Below are positions 42,298 through 51,800 of a stretch of DNA of 64,000 bases, in pieces. Made by a program: the position numbers and the translations under genes. The stretch lies in contig JANPPC010000010.1 of assembly GCA_031428275.1 (NCBI GenBank), forward strand, positions 62,001 to 126,000, in the 5' to 3' direction. Source of the stretch: Pseudobdellovibrio sp031428275 (GTDB taxonomy: Bacteria; Bdellovibrionota; Bdellovibrionia; Bdellovibrionales; Bdellovibrionaceae). The stretch's first letter is position 1. Every line of letters begins with the position of its first letter. The notes beneath the pieces were generated by a model. That model was not told where the DNA came from. It saw only the letters and a program-made list of their open reading frames with translations, and searched no databases.

Positions 42298-43301
42298 TGA
42301 CGAAGTTTTTAATATCAGCGATTATATTTTGTTCATTTGCTTCGCAAGCGGCACGTTTGAAAGATATCGCCAGCATTCGTGGCGTACGCGAAAATCAGCT
42401 GATCGGGTACGGATTAGTCGTTGGCTTAAAAGGTACGGGCGATAGCCAGGCAGAATTCACTAGCAAATCATTCGCACGCCTAATTGAGAAAATGGGCGTA
42501 AAATTAGAAAAAGCAGATTTACAAAGCAAGAACGTCGCGGCGGTTATTATTACCGCGACATTGCCGGCTTTCGCAAAAGCGGGTAATCCGCTTGATATTA
42601 CGGTCAGCAGCGTAGGTGACGCTTCATCTTTGGTGGGTGGTACTTTATTGCAGGCTCCGTTGCGCGCGGCAAATGATGAAGTTTTCGCGGTGGCACAGGG
42701 TGCTGTTTCTGTTACGGGTGACGGTAAAGACGTTCATACAACAGCGGGGCGTATCCCGAATGGCGCAATGATCGAACGCGATATTCAGGCTGATTTTTCA
42801 TCTAGAAAAATGTATCGAATGACATTACACAACCCTGACTTTACGACGGCTGCGCGAACGATTCTAACAATCAATCGCGAACTTGGCGGCCAGTATGCCA
42901 CTGCAAAAGACGCTGGAACAATTGATATTATTACGCCGGCATCCTACGAAAACAAAGGCGTCGAGCTCATGGCAACAATTGAATCAATCGAAATTAATCC
43001 TGATCAAAAAGCTCGCGTCGTAATCAACGAAAAAACGGGTACTATCGTCATTGGCGAAAGAGTTAAAATTTCTAAAGTAGGATTAAGTCACGGAAGCCTA
43101 ACGCTGAAGGTTTCAGATGACAAAAACAAGAAATCAAAAGAATCAGCCGACGACAAAGTAACGGTACTTGATGCGGGCGCAAATGTTGGTGATCTCGTTC
43201 AGGCACTTAACAAGTTGGGCGTATCACCAAAAGATCTAATCTCGATTTTGCAATCTGTGAAAGCAGCAGGAGCGCTGCACGGAGAGCTCGAGACCATGTA
43301 G
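42294..43301 (+). CDS. flgI: Flagellar P-ring protein FlgI
   Basis: 335 residues with signal peptide. LKDIASIRGVRENQLIGYGLVVGLKGTGDS is the classic FlgI N-terminus, followed by KNVAAVIITATLPAFAKAGNPLDITVSSVGDASSLVGGTLLQ and the C-terminal LVQALNKLGVSPKDLISILQSVKAAGALHGELE. It forms the periplasmic P ring. Two in-frame ATG codons stand at the start (ATGATGA), overlapping flgH. Confidence 0.97.
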   Translation: MMTKFLISAIIFCSFASQAARLKDIASIRGVRENQLIGYGLVVGLKGTGDSQAEFTSKSFARLIEKMGVKLEKADLQSKNVAAVIITATLPAFAKAGNPLDITVSSVGDASSLVGGTLLQAPLRAANDEVFAVAQGAVSVTGDGKDVHTTAGRIPNGAMIERDIQADFSSRKMYRMTLHNPDFTTAARTILTINRELGGQYATAKDAGTIDIITPASYENKGVELMATIESIEINPDQKARVVINEKTGTIVIGERVKISKVGLSHGSLTLKVSDDKNKKSKESADDKVTVLDAGANVGDLVQALNKLGVSPKDLISILQSVKAAGALHGELETM

Positions 43302-43599
43302 TTTTATTTAACTCACTTATTCGCAGGATGCGAGTTTGTGAATCGGGGAGGGTCCTCAAGTTTCATACCAAGGAAGGTCTGGGTGCTGCAAAAAATGTTA
43401 GAATATCCCTCGCAGGAAAATTTTCACATCAGCTTAAACAATCGTAAATCACGGATGATTGCTATTGTTGTCGCTTGCACTCTGAAAAAATCGCACGGAT
43501 GCGATAGCGTATTAAAAAGCGCAAATGAAATGACAGGAATCTCCCCACTTTTTTCTTTTCTAACCAATAGCTATGATGTCTATAGCTTAAGAGTGAAAT
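43302..43599. other. 298-base gap splitting the flagellar operon, with two similar hairpins
   Basis: A weak 89-residue frame (43338-43607) shows no domain and is not annotated. TCGCA-GGA-TGCGA (43321-43333) and TCGCA-CGGA-TGCGA (43491-43504) are near-identical short hairpins 170 bases apart, and AGCTAT/ATAGCT flank the region just before flgJ. A TATGAT at 43572 could be a -10 for flgJ, but without a matching -35. Confidence 0.4.
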
Positions 43600-44307
43600 A
43601 TGAGTGAAATAAGTAGTCGATCAGCCCGCCCCAGCAACATGAACCCGTTAAACACGGGGCCCATGGCCGAAAAAAAGGGTCAAGTTACCGAAGAAAAATT
43701 TCGTGAAGTATCTGACATGTACGAAAAGCATTTCATTCGTGAAATGATGAAGCAGATGCGTACGACAGTGCCCGAAAGTGGATTCATAAAGAAGAACAAT
43801 GCTGAAAAAATATTTCAAGATCAATTAGACGACCAATACGCTTCTGAATGGAGTAAGTCCGGCGGCATCGGTTTATCAGATATTATTCATGATCAACTGA
43901 TGCAGAAGTATGGTACACAACTAGGTCTTAAACCCAAGATAGATAAGCCCGTGGGGCCAATCGAGCTAAATACCAAGGCTCATTTTTCTGGACCGATTTC
44001 TCAGAATAATTCTGACAAAATTAGTTCGACAACTTTTAAGTTTGAAACTGAGCCAGACCAACGTGCTGCGCTTAAGAATCCTTGGGTAGGAACTTTGCTA
44101 GATAAAAAGTACTTAGAGATGGATCAGATGCAGTATCAGATTAAACACGACAATGGGCTAGAAAGTCTCATTTTGACACGGGGAACAGGCATGGGACCAA
44201 GCCAGCAATTGTCACCCGGAGACAAAGTTGAGGCGGGTCAACAGCTAGGCTGGGTCAGTTCAGCAAGCCCTTTGTTTTGGACTGTTAAGCCAAATGTCTT
44301 AGAATGA
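43600..44307 (+). CDS. flgJ: FlgJ-like rod-binding protein with degenerate C-terminal domain
   Basis: 235 residues. The N-terminal half (about 30-110) is the rod-binding/capping domain: VSDMYEKHFIREMMKQMRTTVPESGFIKKNNAEKIFQDQLDDQYASEWSKSGGIGLSDII. The usual C-terminal glucosaminidase is missing. Instead residues about 190-235 (LSPGDKVEAGQQLGWVSSASPLFWTVKPN) resemble the last strands of an M23/lipoyl-like fold, but the HxH zinc motif is replaced by LFW, so it is unlikely to cut peptidoglycan. The rod-cap role is probably kept. Confidence 0.82.
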   Translation: MSEISSRSARPSNMNPLNTGPMAEKKGQVTEEKFREVSDMYEKHFIREMMKQMRTTVPESGFIKKNNAEKIFQDQLDDQYASEWSKSGGIGLSDIIHDQLMQKYGTQLGLKPKIDKPVGPIELNTKAHFSGPISQNNSDKISSTTFKFETEPDQRAALKNPWVGTLLDKKYLEMDQMQYQIKHDNGLESLILTRGTGMGPSQQLSPGDKVEAGQQLGWVSSASPLFWTVKPNVLE

Positions 44308-44308
44308 T

Positions 44309-44337
44309 TTGGTACAAGCGTCTCTGTATGATACACT
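44309..44337 (+). promoter_or_regulatory. Candidate sigma-70-type promoter for flgM
   Basis: TTGGTA (44309-44314) and TACACT (44332-44337) are separated by 17 bases, ahead of flgM ATG 44360 and its GGAGG. Both hexamers differ from consensus at two positions or so. Confidence 0.3.
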
Positions 44338-44359
44338 ATAAATACGTTGGAGGTTTACA

Positions 44360-44707
44360 ATGAAGATTACGCACAATAAGGTCGGACAAAATATTAATCT
44401 GACTGATTCTTCGAAAGCAGAAAAAGCAGCCGAAAAAACAAAAGCTGGTTCTCTACAAGATTCAAAATCTGCTGCCGCTGTGCAACCTTCAGGTTTCAAT
44501 GCGACGAAAGTTGATTTATCAACTCGTGCACAAGATCTAAAACAAATTAAAGAATTAGCGAACTCGGTTCCAGATGTTGATCAAGCTAAGGTTGATAAAT
44601 TTCAAAAATTAATCGACGCCGGAAATTATAAAGTTGATTCAAAAGCGGTCGCTGATCGTTTAGTTGACGAACATATTTTCACAATGGGCAAATCTTCAAA
44701 CGAATAA
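44360..44707 (+). CDS. flgM: Anti-sigma-28 factor FlgM
   Basis: 115 residues, longer than the usual 90-100. The C-terminal sigma-28-binding region is clear: KVDLSTRAQDLKQIKELANSVPDVDQAKVDKFQKLIDAGNYKVDSKAVADRLVDEHI. The N-terminal part is Ala/Lys-rich and probably disordered, as expected. It holds FliA until the hook is complete and is then exported. GGAGG lies 8 bases before ATG. Confidence 0.92.
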   Translation: MKITHNKVGQNINLTDSSKAEKAAEKTKAGSLQDSKSAAAVQPSGFNATKVDLSTRAQDLKQIKELANSVPDVDQAKVDKFQKLIDAGNYKVDSKAVADRLVDEHIFTMGKSSNE

Positions 44708-44756
44708 TTCAGCTGAATAGTTAACTGCACTTAATAAGTTCAAGGATAGGACTTAA

Positions 44757-45266
44757 ATGAAACAAATTATTTTCTCGAAGTTAGTTGGAAATCTAGAAGA
44801 GTTAACGAAGCAATATCGTTTGTTATTAGACTGCGTTCGTAAAGAAAAAGAATTTTTAATTCAAACTCAAATTGAAAAGCTAAATGAGAATAATGCTTTA
44901 AAAGAGACGATTCTTTTTAAAGTCCGTGGACTTGACGGCTTACGTATTAACTATGCAGTAGAGCTAGCTCAATTGGTCGGAGCTGATACGGCAATGCCAC
45001 GTTTGCTTGAGATTGCGCAAAAAATCGGTGGCCCCGAGGCTGACCGTCTACGATCTATACATTCAACTTTAGAAATTTTAACAAAAAGACTTGTTGATAT
45101 AAACAAAGATAATTCGACTTACGCTGAATCTGCACTATCAAATGTACATTCCGCTATGGAGAATATTAAAGAAACTTTGATGGGCAGCCAGAAAACTTAT
45201 CAGAAAAAGGGCGCATACCAACCAAGTTTTGACAAAGCCGGGCATTTAGTAAGCAAGGAAGCTTAG
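44757..45266 (+). CDS. flgN: FlgN-family flagellar export chaperone
   Basis: 169 residues, all helical: VGNLEELTKQYRLLLDCVRKEKEFLIQTQIEKLNENNALKETILFKVRGLD, and a C-terminal TYQKKGAYQPSFDKAG like the FlgN tail (GTYxxxG). FlgN keeps the hook-junction proteins FlgK and FlgL unfolded for export. The sequence is diverged but the order flgM-flgN-flgK-flgL is diagnostic. Confidence 0.85.
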   Translation: MKQIIFSKLVGNLEELTKQYRLLLDCVRKEKEFLIQTQIEKLNENNALKETILFKVRGLDGLRINYAVELAQLVGADTAMPRLLEIAQKIGGPEADRLRSIHSTLEILTKRLVDINKDNSTYAESALSNVHSAMENIKETLMGSQKTYQKKGAYQPSFDKAGHLVSKEA

Positions 45267-45320
45267 TAGCTGTAGTTTTTCGTTTTTTTTGTAGCCTGAA
45301 TAAGGCGTAGAAAGGCTAGG

Positions 45321-46733
45321 ATGGCCAAAATACATGGTTTGTTAGATATAGGTCGTCGTGGAATGCAAGTGAGCCAATCGGCTTTGCAGACAACGTCGCA
45401 TAATATCGCGAACAAGTCGGTGGATGGTTTTTCTAGACAGCGCGTTGACGTCTTGTCGAATCCGGCGGTTAACGAAGGCCGTTACCGTATGGGCACGGGT
45501 TCTCAGATGGGCGCTATCAGCCGCACAAATAATCCCTGGATGGAAAAACAAATCGAGCGCGAAGGTTCTAACTTAGCTTTTCTTGACGGGCGTTCGGGCG
45601 CACTGGGTCGTTTAGAATCTGCATTTAACGAACAAACCGTTAAGGGCCTTAACAATTCGATGACAGATTTCTTTAACGGATTTCGCGAATTAGCAAATAA
45701 TCCTGAAAGTTTAACTGCGCGTACAGTTGTGAAAGACAACGCGAATGCAATGGTTAAAAACTTTCAAGATATGGATCGTCAAATAGATGCAGTTAAATCT
45801 GATTTAAATAATACAATTCAATCCGGTATCGGCGAAGTCAATGGCTTCACTAAAGAAATCGCAAATTTAAATGAGAAAATTCAAGCTGTCGAAATGACGG
45901 GTGCATTCGCCAACGATGAGCGTGATCGCCGTGATCTATTAGTAAAAAAATTATCAGAAAAACTAGATATTACATACGCCGAGGATTCAGTATCGGGAAT
46001 GTTAAATATAACCGCCGGTAAAACCGGTATTTTAGTGGCGGGTACGTCTTCAACTAATTTAAAAACAACAACCAACGAAGCAAACCAAACACAGATTCTT
46101 TATGAATTAAGTAAAGATGGTACGCGTGTAGATATTACTGACCAGTTTAAGCGTGGCGCGCTTGGTGGATCGATTGATTTACGTGACGGCATGGTGACTG
46201 AATTAAAAACTCAACTAGAAGAATTGTCGTACAATATTGCCAACGAAGTTAATAAAGCACATGCCGAAGGTTTTGATCGTTACAATAAAGAGGGCGTTCA
46301 ATTTTTCAATATTCCGGCTGATGGCCAATTTTCGATTGCTGATTTATCTTTAAGTAAGGCAATAGCTGACGATGTCGGCAAAATCGCTGCCGGTTCTAAG
46401 CCGAACGCGCCGGGTGATAATACGACCGCTAATGTGATTCATTCTTTGCAATTCAAGCCGGTGATGGGCGAAGGGCAATTTACCTTTGATTCTTTCTATA
46501 ACGCCAAAGTAGGCGAAATTGGTATTATGGCTCAAAGGGCGAATAGTGGTTTAGAATCGCAAAAAAATATTGTCGACCAGCTAAAAAATATGCGTGAAGC
46601 CACCAGTGGAGTTAGCTTAGATGAAGAAGCGGCCAAAATGATCGAGTTTCAAAAATCATTTGAAGCCTCGGCCCGCGTGATTCGTATGGCGGATGAAATG
46701 TTCGATACGGTTCTTAACTTGAAAAGATTATAA
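45321..46733 (+). CDS. flgK: Flagellar hook-associated protein 1, FlgK
   Basis: 470 residues; the first hook-filament junction protein. N-terminal GLLDIGRRGMQVSQSALQTTSHNIANKSVDGFSRQRVDV and C-terminal GVSLDEEAAKMIEFQKSFEASARVIRMADEMFDTVLNLKRL are the D0 domain. The length is slightly short but within the family range, as the variable central domain is small. Confidence 0.96.
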   Translation: MAKIHGLLDIGRRGMQVSQSALQTTSHNIANKSVDGFSRQRVDVLSNPAVNEGRYRMGTGSQMGAISRTNNPWMEKQIEREGSNLAFLDGRSGALGRLESAFNEQTVKGLNNSMTDFFNGFRELANNPESLTARTVVKDNANAMVKNFQDMDRQIDAVKSDLNNTIQSGIGEVNGFTKEIANLNEKIQAVEMTGAFANDERDRRDLLVKKLSEKLDITYAEDSVSGMLNITAGKTGILVAGTSSTNLKTTTNEANQTQILYELSKDGTRVDITDQFKRGALGGSIDLRDGMVTELKTQLEELSYNIANEVNKAHAEGFDRYNKEGVQFFNIPADGQFSIADLSLSKAIADDVGKIAAGSKPNAPGDNTTANVIHSLQFKPVMGEGQFTFDSFYNAKVGEIGIMAQRANSGLESQKNIVDQLKNMREATSGVSLDEEAAKMIEFQKSFEASARVIRMADEMFDTVLNLKRL

Positions 46734-46748
46734 TAGAAAGGTTCAATC

Positions 46749-47828
46749 GTGCGCGTAACAGATAAGATGAACCAGAGCCAAGTTATTTCAAACATTCAGA
46801 AGAATCGCTCAGAGCTTTCTAATCTGCAAACGCAAGCCTCAACGATGAAGCGCGTAACGAAACCCTCGGATGATCCTGTGGCTTCGGCAAAAATTTTAAT
46901 CAACCGTACGGAAAATAAAAATCTAGAACAGTTCGAAAAAAATATTTTCTTTGCGAAAAACTTTTTAGAAACGACTGAATCGACTCTTTCGCAATTAGGT
47001 GAGGCTGTCGTACGCGCTAAAGAATTAGCGGTGCAGGCAGCCAGTGATACAAATGGTGGCTTGCCGCGTGAAATGCTATCAACCGAAATCGGTGAAATTT
47101 ATAATTCAGTAATGGAGATATCAAATCGACGTTTGGGTGAAAGATATTTGTTCGGCGGGCAGAAAACTTTAACTCAGCCTTTTAATCGCGAAGGTGAATA
47201 CCAGGGCGATGATAACGAAATTCGTATTGAAAACCAGAAGGGTAACTTTGTTGCTCTTAATTTGACGGGTGACCGTATTTTTTTAGGTAATGGTATTGGT
47301 ACGGACGGAAAGATAAAACCAGATCGTGAAACGCCGACGACGGTCGAGCAGTTGCAGCAGCAAAAACTGGCTGAGGCAGATCGCCAGTTTCAAAATGAAC
47401 AATTAGAAGAAAACAAATTAGAAACTCGCGGCCCCGCCTCGGTTGGTCGTGTACAGCGTTTAGGTGACAAAGATCCGGTCACGGGCGGCATGGGTGTTAA
47501 TATATTTAATTTGATCAGCGGTTTAGAAACAGCCATGAAAACGAACGACAAGTATGGCATTCAAGACGCATTAGAGCCTCTAGACCAGGCACTTAATCAA
47601 ATCAACGTCGCACGCGCCGAAATTGGCGGTCGAGTTAATCAGCTAAATGCTTCGTCAGACGGAATTACAAAGTCGATTATCGATAATAAGACCGTAAATT
47701 CGCAACTTGAAGATGCAGATTTATTTCAGGTTATGACAGATTTGAACCGTTCAGACGCAGCTCTGAAGGGGTCTTTACAGACTTCTAACAAAGTTCTTAG
47801 CATGAGCCTTCTTGACTTTCTGAAGTAG
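46749..47828 (+). CDS. flgL: Flagellar hook-associated protein 3, FlgL
   Basis: 359 residues from GTG 46749 with AAAGG upstream. The flagellin-like N-terminus RVTDKMNQSQVISNIQKNRSELSNLQTQASTMKRVTKPSDDPVASAKIL and C-terminus VNSQLEDADLFQVMTDLNRSDAALKGSLQTSNKVLSMSLLDFL are clear. It is the adaptor to the filament, 15 bases after flgK. A Glu/Gln-rich segment (about 200-230) sits in the variable domain. Confidence 0.95.
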   Translation: MRVTDKMNQSQVISNIQKNRSELSNLQTQASTMKRVTKPSDDPVASAKILINRTENKNLEQFEKNIFFAKNFLETTESTLSQLGEAVVRAKELAVQAASDTNGGLPREMLSTEIGEIYNSVMEISNRRLGERYLFGGQKTLTQPFNREGEYQGDDNEIRIENQKGNFVALNLTGDRIFLGNGIGTDGKIKPDRETPTTVEQLQQQKLAEADRQFQNEQLEENKLETRGPASVGRVQRLGDKDPVTGGMGVNIFNLISGLETAMKTNDKYGIQDALEPLDQALNQINVARAEIGGRVNQLNASSDGITKSIIDNKTVNSQLEDADLFQVMTDLNRSDAALKGSLQTSNKVLSMSLLDFLK

Positions 47829-47838
47829 AAGAAATAAC

Positions 47839-47866
47839 TAAACTTCTTTTTGGTAATTGCCGATAT
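47839..47866 (+). promoter_or_regulatory. Sigma-28-like promoter of csrA-fliW
   Basis: TAAA (47839-47842) and GCCGATAT (47859-47866) match the FliA -35 and -10 elements with a 16-base spacer, one longer than the usual 15. TAATTG and CAATTA (47854-47859, 47869-47874) flank the -10 as an inverted repeat, and ATCAATT/AATTGAT (47867-47873, 47885-47891) can form a leader hairpin. Confidence 0.45.
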
Positions 47867-47923
47867 ATCAATTAGCTTTGTGCGAATTGATAAAGGCAAA
47901 GTAGAAATGACAAGGAGTTAGTC

Positions 47924-48154
47924 ATGCTAGTGCTTACAAGGAAGTTGGGAGAAAGCATCGCGATTGATGATCACATCAAAATTCGCGTCGTGCAGATCAA
48001 GGGCAAGCAAGTGCGCCTTGGTATCGAAGCCCCTAAAGATACAAAAATTCATCGTGAAGAGGTCTACATGGCCATACAAGACCAAAATCACCAGTCGGTT
48101 CAAGTCAGTTCTGATAAAGTAAAGAATATCTCTAAACTTTTAAAGCCCGAGTAG
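47924..48154 (+). CDS. csrA: Carbon storage regulator CsrA
   Basis: 76 residues; RNA-binding dimer that blocks translation at GGA motifs. The core MLVLTRKLGESIAIDDHIKIRVVQIKGKQVRLGIEAPKDTKIHREEVY is canonical, including the C-terminal Arg of strand 5 (REE). The tail is longer than the 61 residues of E. coli. AAGGAG precedes ATG 47924. With fliW it forms the flagellin-homeostasis switch. Confidence 0.97.
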   Translation: MLVLTRKLGESIAIDDHIKIRVVQIKGKQVRLGIEAPKDTKIHREEVYMAIQDQNHQSVQVSSDKVKNISKLLKPE

Positions 48155-48309
48155 TTTTCGCACGGTCTTTTCAGTATGATTCCTTTGGCGCAAATCCGTT
48201 AGCGGCCGCATTATTTTCATTTAAATTTGCAACAACCTCGATTTAGGTCCAGAATTTTATTAACCTTTCTTTAATTAAGGTTTGTCTTATTTATCAGCAG
48301 GAGGTCAGT
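48155..48309. other. Gap between csrA and fliW with a leader hairpin
   Basis: AACCTT (48262-48267) and AAGGTT (48277-48282) can pair 28 bases before fliW. GGAGG at 48299-48304 is the fliW Shine-Dalgarno and contains a GGA that CsrA could bind. No terminator seen. Confidence 0.35.
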
Positions 48310-48849
48310 GTGGTTATAAAAACATCTCGATTTGGCTTAGTTGAGCTAAAATCAGAAGACGTTTTGACCTTTAGTGAAGGCTTACTTGGCTTTCAAGATT
48401 TAAGACAATTCGTTTTACTGGATGATCCACACGACGATATTTTTGCATGGCTGCAAAGTTGCGAATTGCCGTCAGTCGCATTTCCGGTTTTAGAGCCTGA
48501 ATTATTTGGTCACACTTATAATATATCTTTAAATCGTACTGATCTTGAATCTTTAAAACTTAATGCGACAGAAACCCCTGCGTTTCTAAACATCATCACA
48601 ATCCCTGATGATCCAACGCAAATGACTGCGAATATCAAAGCTCCTATCATTATTAATATTGCGCAAAAGCTGGCAAGACAGTGTGTTTTACAAGATAATC
48701 ATTTAGCTATAAAAGAGCCAATTTTTACAAAGCTGCAAAGTCGCGTGGTGCAAAACCCAACGACTCCAATCAAAAGCCAAGGGCGCCGATTTGACATGAC
48801 TGTTAAAATTGGTGATTCAACTAAAGGTTCGATTGACCAAGACATTTAG
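48310..48849 (+). CDS. fliW: Flagellar assembly factor FliW
   Basis: 179 residues from GTG 48310, preceded by GGAGG. VIKTSRFGLVELKSEDVLTFSEGLLGFQDLRQFVLLDD, then FAWLQSCELPSVAFPVLEP, match FliW over the first 70 residues. FliW binds CsrA and flagellin alternately, linking translation to export. The C-terminal 50 residues are not conserved with what I know of the family. Confidence 0.93.
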   Translation: MVIKTSRFGLVELKSEDVLTFSEGLLGFQDLRQFVLLDDPHDDIFAWLQSCELPSVAFPVLEPELFGHTYNISLNRTDLESLKLNATETPAFLNIITIPDDPTQMTANIKAPIIINIAQKLARQCVLQDNHLAIKEPIFTKLQSRVVQNPTTPIKSQGRRFDMTVKIGDSTKGSIDQDI

Positions 48850-48867
48850 TTATTTAATTCTGCCCTG

Positions 48868-51800
48868 ATGTCACTTCTTCAAAAGATATTTTTCTATAAA
48901 GCCCAGGCGCTTATTACGCTTGGGAGAACGCGCGTTTTACAAGCCAGTGACCGATTTGAGCTACCCCCTGATTTAAATCCCGAGGCCATACCTTGGGATG
49001 AATCAGCCGTTGATTGGTCAAATCGAAAAAATTTCTTACGCTCACTTGCTAGAGTTTCGAAAAAGAATACTCGCCGTGCGATTGGGTTTCAAATTGTAGC
49101 CAGCGCATTTTCTTTTGCGACTCCATTCTTGTTGCACGCATTTATTACGCGGCTACAGAGTGGAAATTTTTCTTCAAAGGACTTAGCCGAGCTATGTATG
49201 ATAGCGATTGGTTTTGGACTATGTGGCGCCGGTAACGGTTTAACTATTCAACATTATTTTTACCAGACATTGCAGTTCAACCAGATCGCTACAAGCTTAG
49301 TAAATAAAAAAATTTTTTCGCATGCGCTGAAGCTTTCGAATGGTGCGAAACACAAATACCAAGTTGGCGACATTGTTAACTACATGAGTTCTGATTCTGA
49401 TGCGATTGCCGACTCAAGTATCACCGTCATTGATTTATCGAATGCAGTTTTGTTATTAGTTGGCTGTACGGTTACGTTATTTATATATCTGGGTTGGTCT
49501 GCGATTGTTGCGCTGGTGGTAATGGGTTTACTGATTCCGATGACCCATCATCTTTCGAAAAGCTTTATGCATCTAGAAGATAAAATGATGGGCTTTCGTG
49601 ATAAGCGTATGACTTTGATGACCCAGGTACTAAATGCCATTCGCGTTGTTAAGTTCTTCGTCTGGGAGCGAAGTATTTTGGCCGAAGTAGACGAAGTCCG
49701 TAAGCAAGAAATTAAAGCGCGCCGCCAACTAGCACAGGCTGAGATTTTTTGGGGTTTGATTTATACTTCGATTTCATCAGTCGTTCTGTTTTCGGCTCTA
49801 TTAACTCATGTTCTGCGCGGGTACACGGTAGACCTAGCACTGATTTTTACATGCATCGCTATTTTCGGAATTATGGAAGACCATTTTGGCGGTCTTTCTA
49901 AATTTATAAGTCGACTAATCAATATTTTTGTCAGTACTGACCGCATTACCAATTTTCTACAATCTGACACCGTTGTTAGTTTTGAAGCTAAAATAAATCA
50001 AGTCGATTTTTTAAAGCTAGAGCAACTTTCATTTGCCTTCAATTCGGCGCAGCCACTTATTCAAAGATTAAACCTTGAACTTAAGCCGGGTAAGTCGCTC
50101 GCTATTGTTGGGCCGGTGGGCAGTGGTAAATCGACCTTACTTCATCTATTGCTTTCAGAATTAAAACCAATTGAAGGAAGTATATTATTTTCGACGGCCT
50201 TAAAATCAAAGGCCTACGTGCCACAAGATGCGTACATCGTTAACTCAACACTTAAAGAAAATATCATTTTTGGTAAAGCGAATGTAACTGATTTACAAAT
50301 TGAAGAGGCGCTTCGTTTGTCAGCCTTAAAGTATGATTTGGTCTCTTGGCCCGCCGGCTTAAGCACCGAAATCGGAGAAAAAGGTGTTAATTTATCTGGA
50401 GGACAAAAGCAGCGGGTTAGTTTAGCGCGCGCAATTTTAGCCGATGCCGATCTTATTTTACTAGATGATCCTTTGTCGGCGGTTGATCCCAGTACTGAAA
50501 AATGGCTTTGTGACCAATTGATATTCGGCGCGTGGAAAGAAAAAACTCGCGTCGTGGTTACCCACCGTCTTGCTTCGCTACCAAGTTTTGACCAGATTCT
50601 TTTTGTCGAAAATGGACAGCATTTCATCGGTACGTATAAAGAACTTTTAATAAATTCGAGCACTTTTCAAAAGTTTTTAAAAACCCACGACGAGAACACC
50701 GTTAAAGAGTTAAATTCGACTCATCAAATGTCGCAGGCCGTGGCTGTGGCAAGTGAAGGTGGTGATACCACCCGTATTACCGAAGACGAAGATCGTGCGA
50801 TCGGTGCCGTAGAAAAAACAGTTTATTTTGACTATATCAATGCTTTGGGCGGTCCGAAGAATCGACGTAAGTGGATCTTATTTTTACTTTTTGCTTTCGC
50901 GATTATCGCGGTAGCCACGCCGTTGTTACAGAAGCTTTGGTTATCTCAATCAAACAAGATGACGACTTTAACTTCACTACAAGTTATTTGCATTTACGGC
51001 GTTCTTGGCGCGGTAACGATGCTAGCCAGTTATCTAAATAGGATGATCTGGACCCGCCGCGGAATTGAAGCTGGAAACACATTTCACGATCAGATGATTC
51101 GCTCGGTACTAGCTGCTCCTATTCGCTTTTTTGACAGCACGCCGGTTGGCCGCATCCTACAACGATTTTCACGAGATATGGAATCGGTCGACGTGCATTT
51201 ACAGTGGAGCTTCGTCAGTACGATTCATTCGCTGTTTCATGTGCTGATATCTTTCTTGTTAATAATTTTAGTTTTACCGCTAGTTGCCTTTTTTATGATT
51301 CCGATTTTGTGGATGTACTACCGCATTCAGAATGATTACCGACGTGTTGCACGCGAAATAAAGCGCCTTGATTCTTTGGCGCGCTCGCCCCGCTACGCGC
51401 ACTTTAAAGAAACCTTGCAGGGTCTGCACGTCATCCGTGCGTTTAATCAAACGCACTGGGCGATGGATCAGTTTTACGCGAAGATTAAATATGCAACCGA
51501 GATCTTTCACACGCATTACGTACTGAACCGCTGGTTTTCTGCACGCTTACCTTTGATCGGCGCCGCAATTTCAGCCACCACCGGATTAATGATCGTACTT
51601 TCTAGTTACCGCGGTTGGATCGGTGCCGGTATCGCGGGGCTTGTTACGATTTACGCGATTGATTTTTGGCGTCACTTGAACTGGGGTGTTCGAATTTTTT
51701 CAGATTTAGAATCGCGCATGACGTCGGTTGAACGTTTACATTATTACGCCAATATCCAGCCCGAAAAAAATGTGACCGGTCAGCTAGCGTTAATCGCCGA

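Noticed and set aside
43338..43607. 89-residue frame between flgI and flgJ
   Set aside because: It has no domain, overlaps the flgJ start and contains hairpins; more likely leader DNA.
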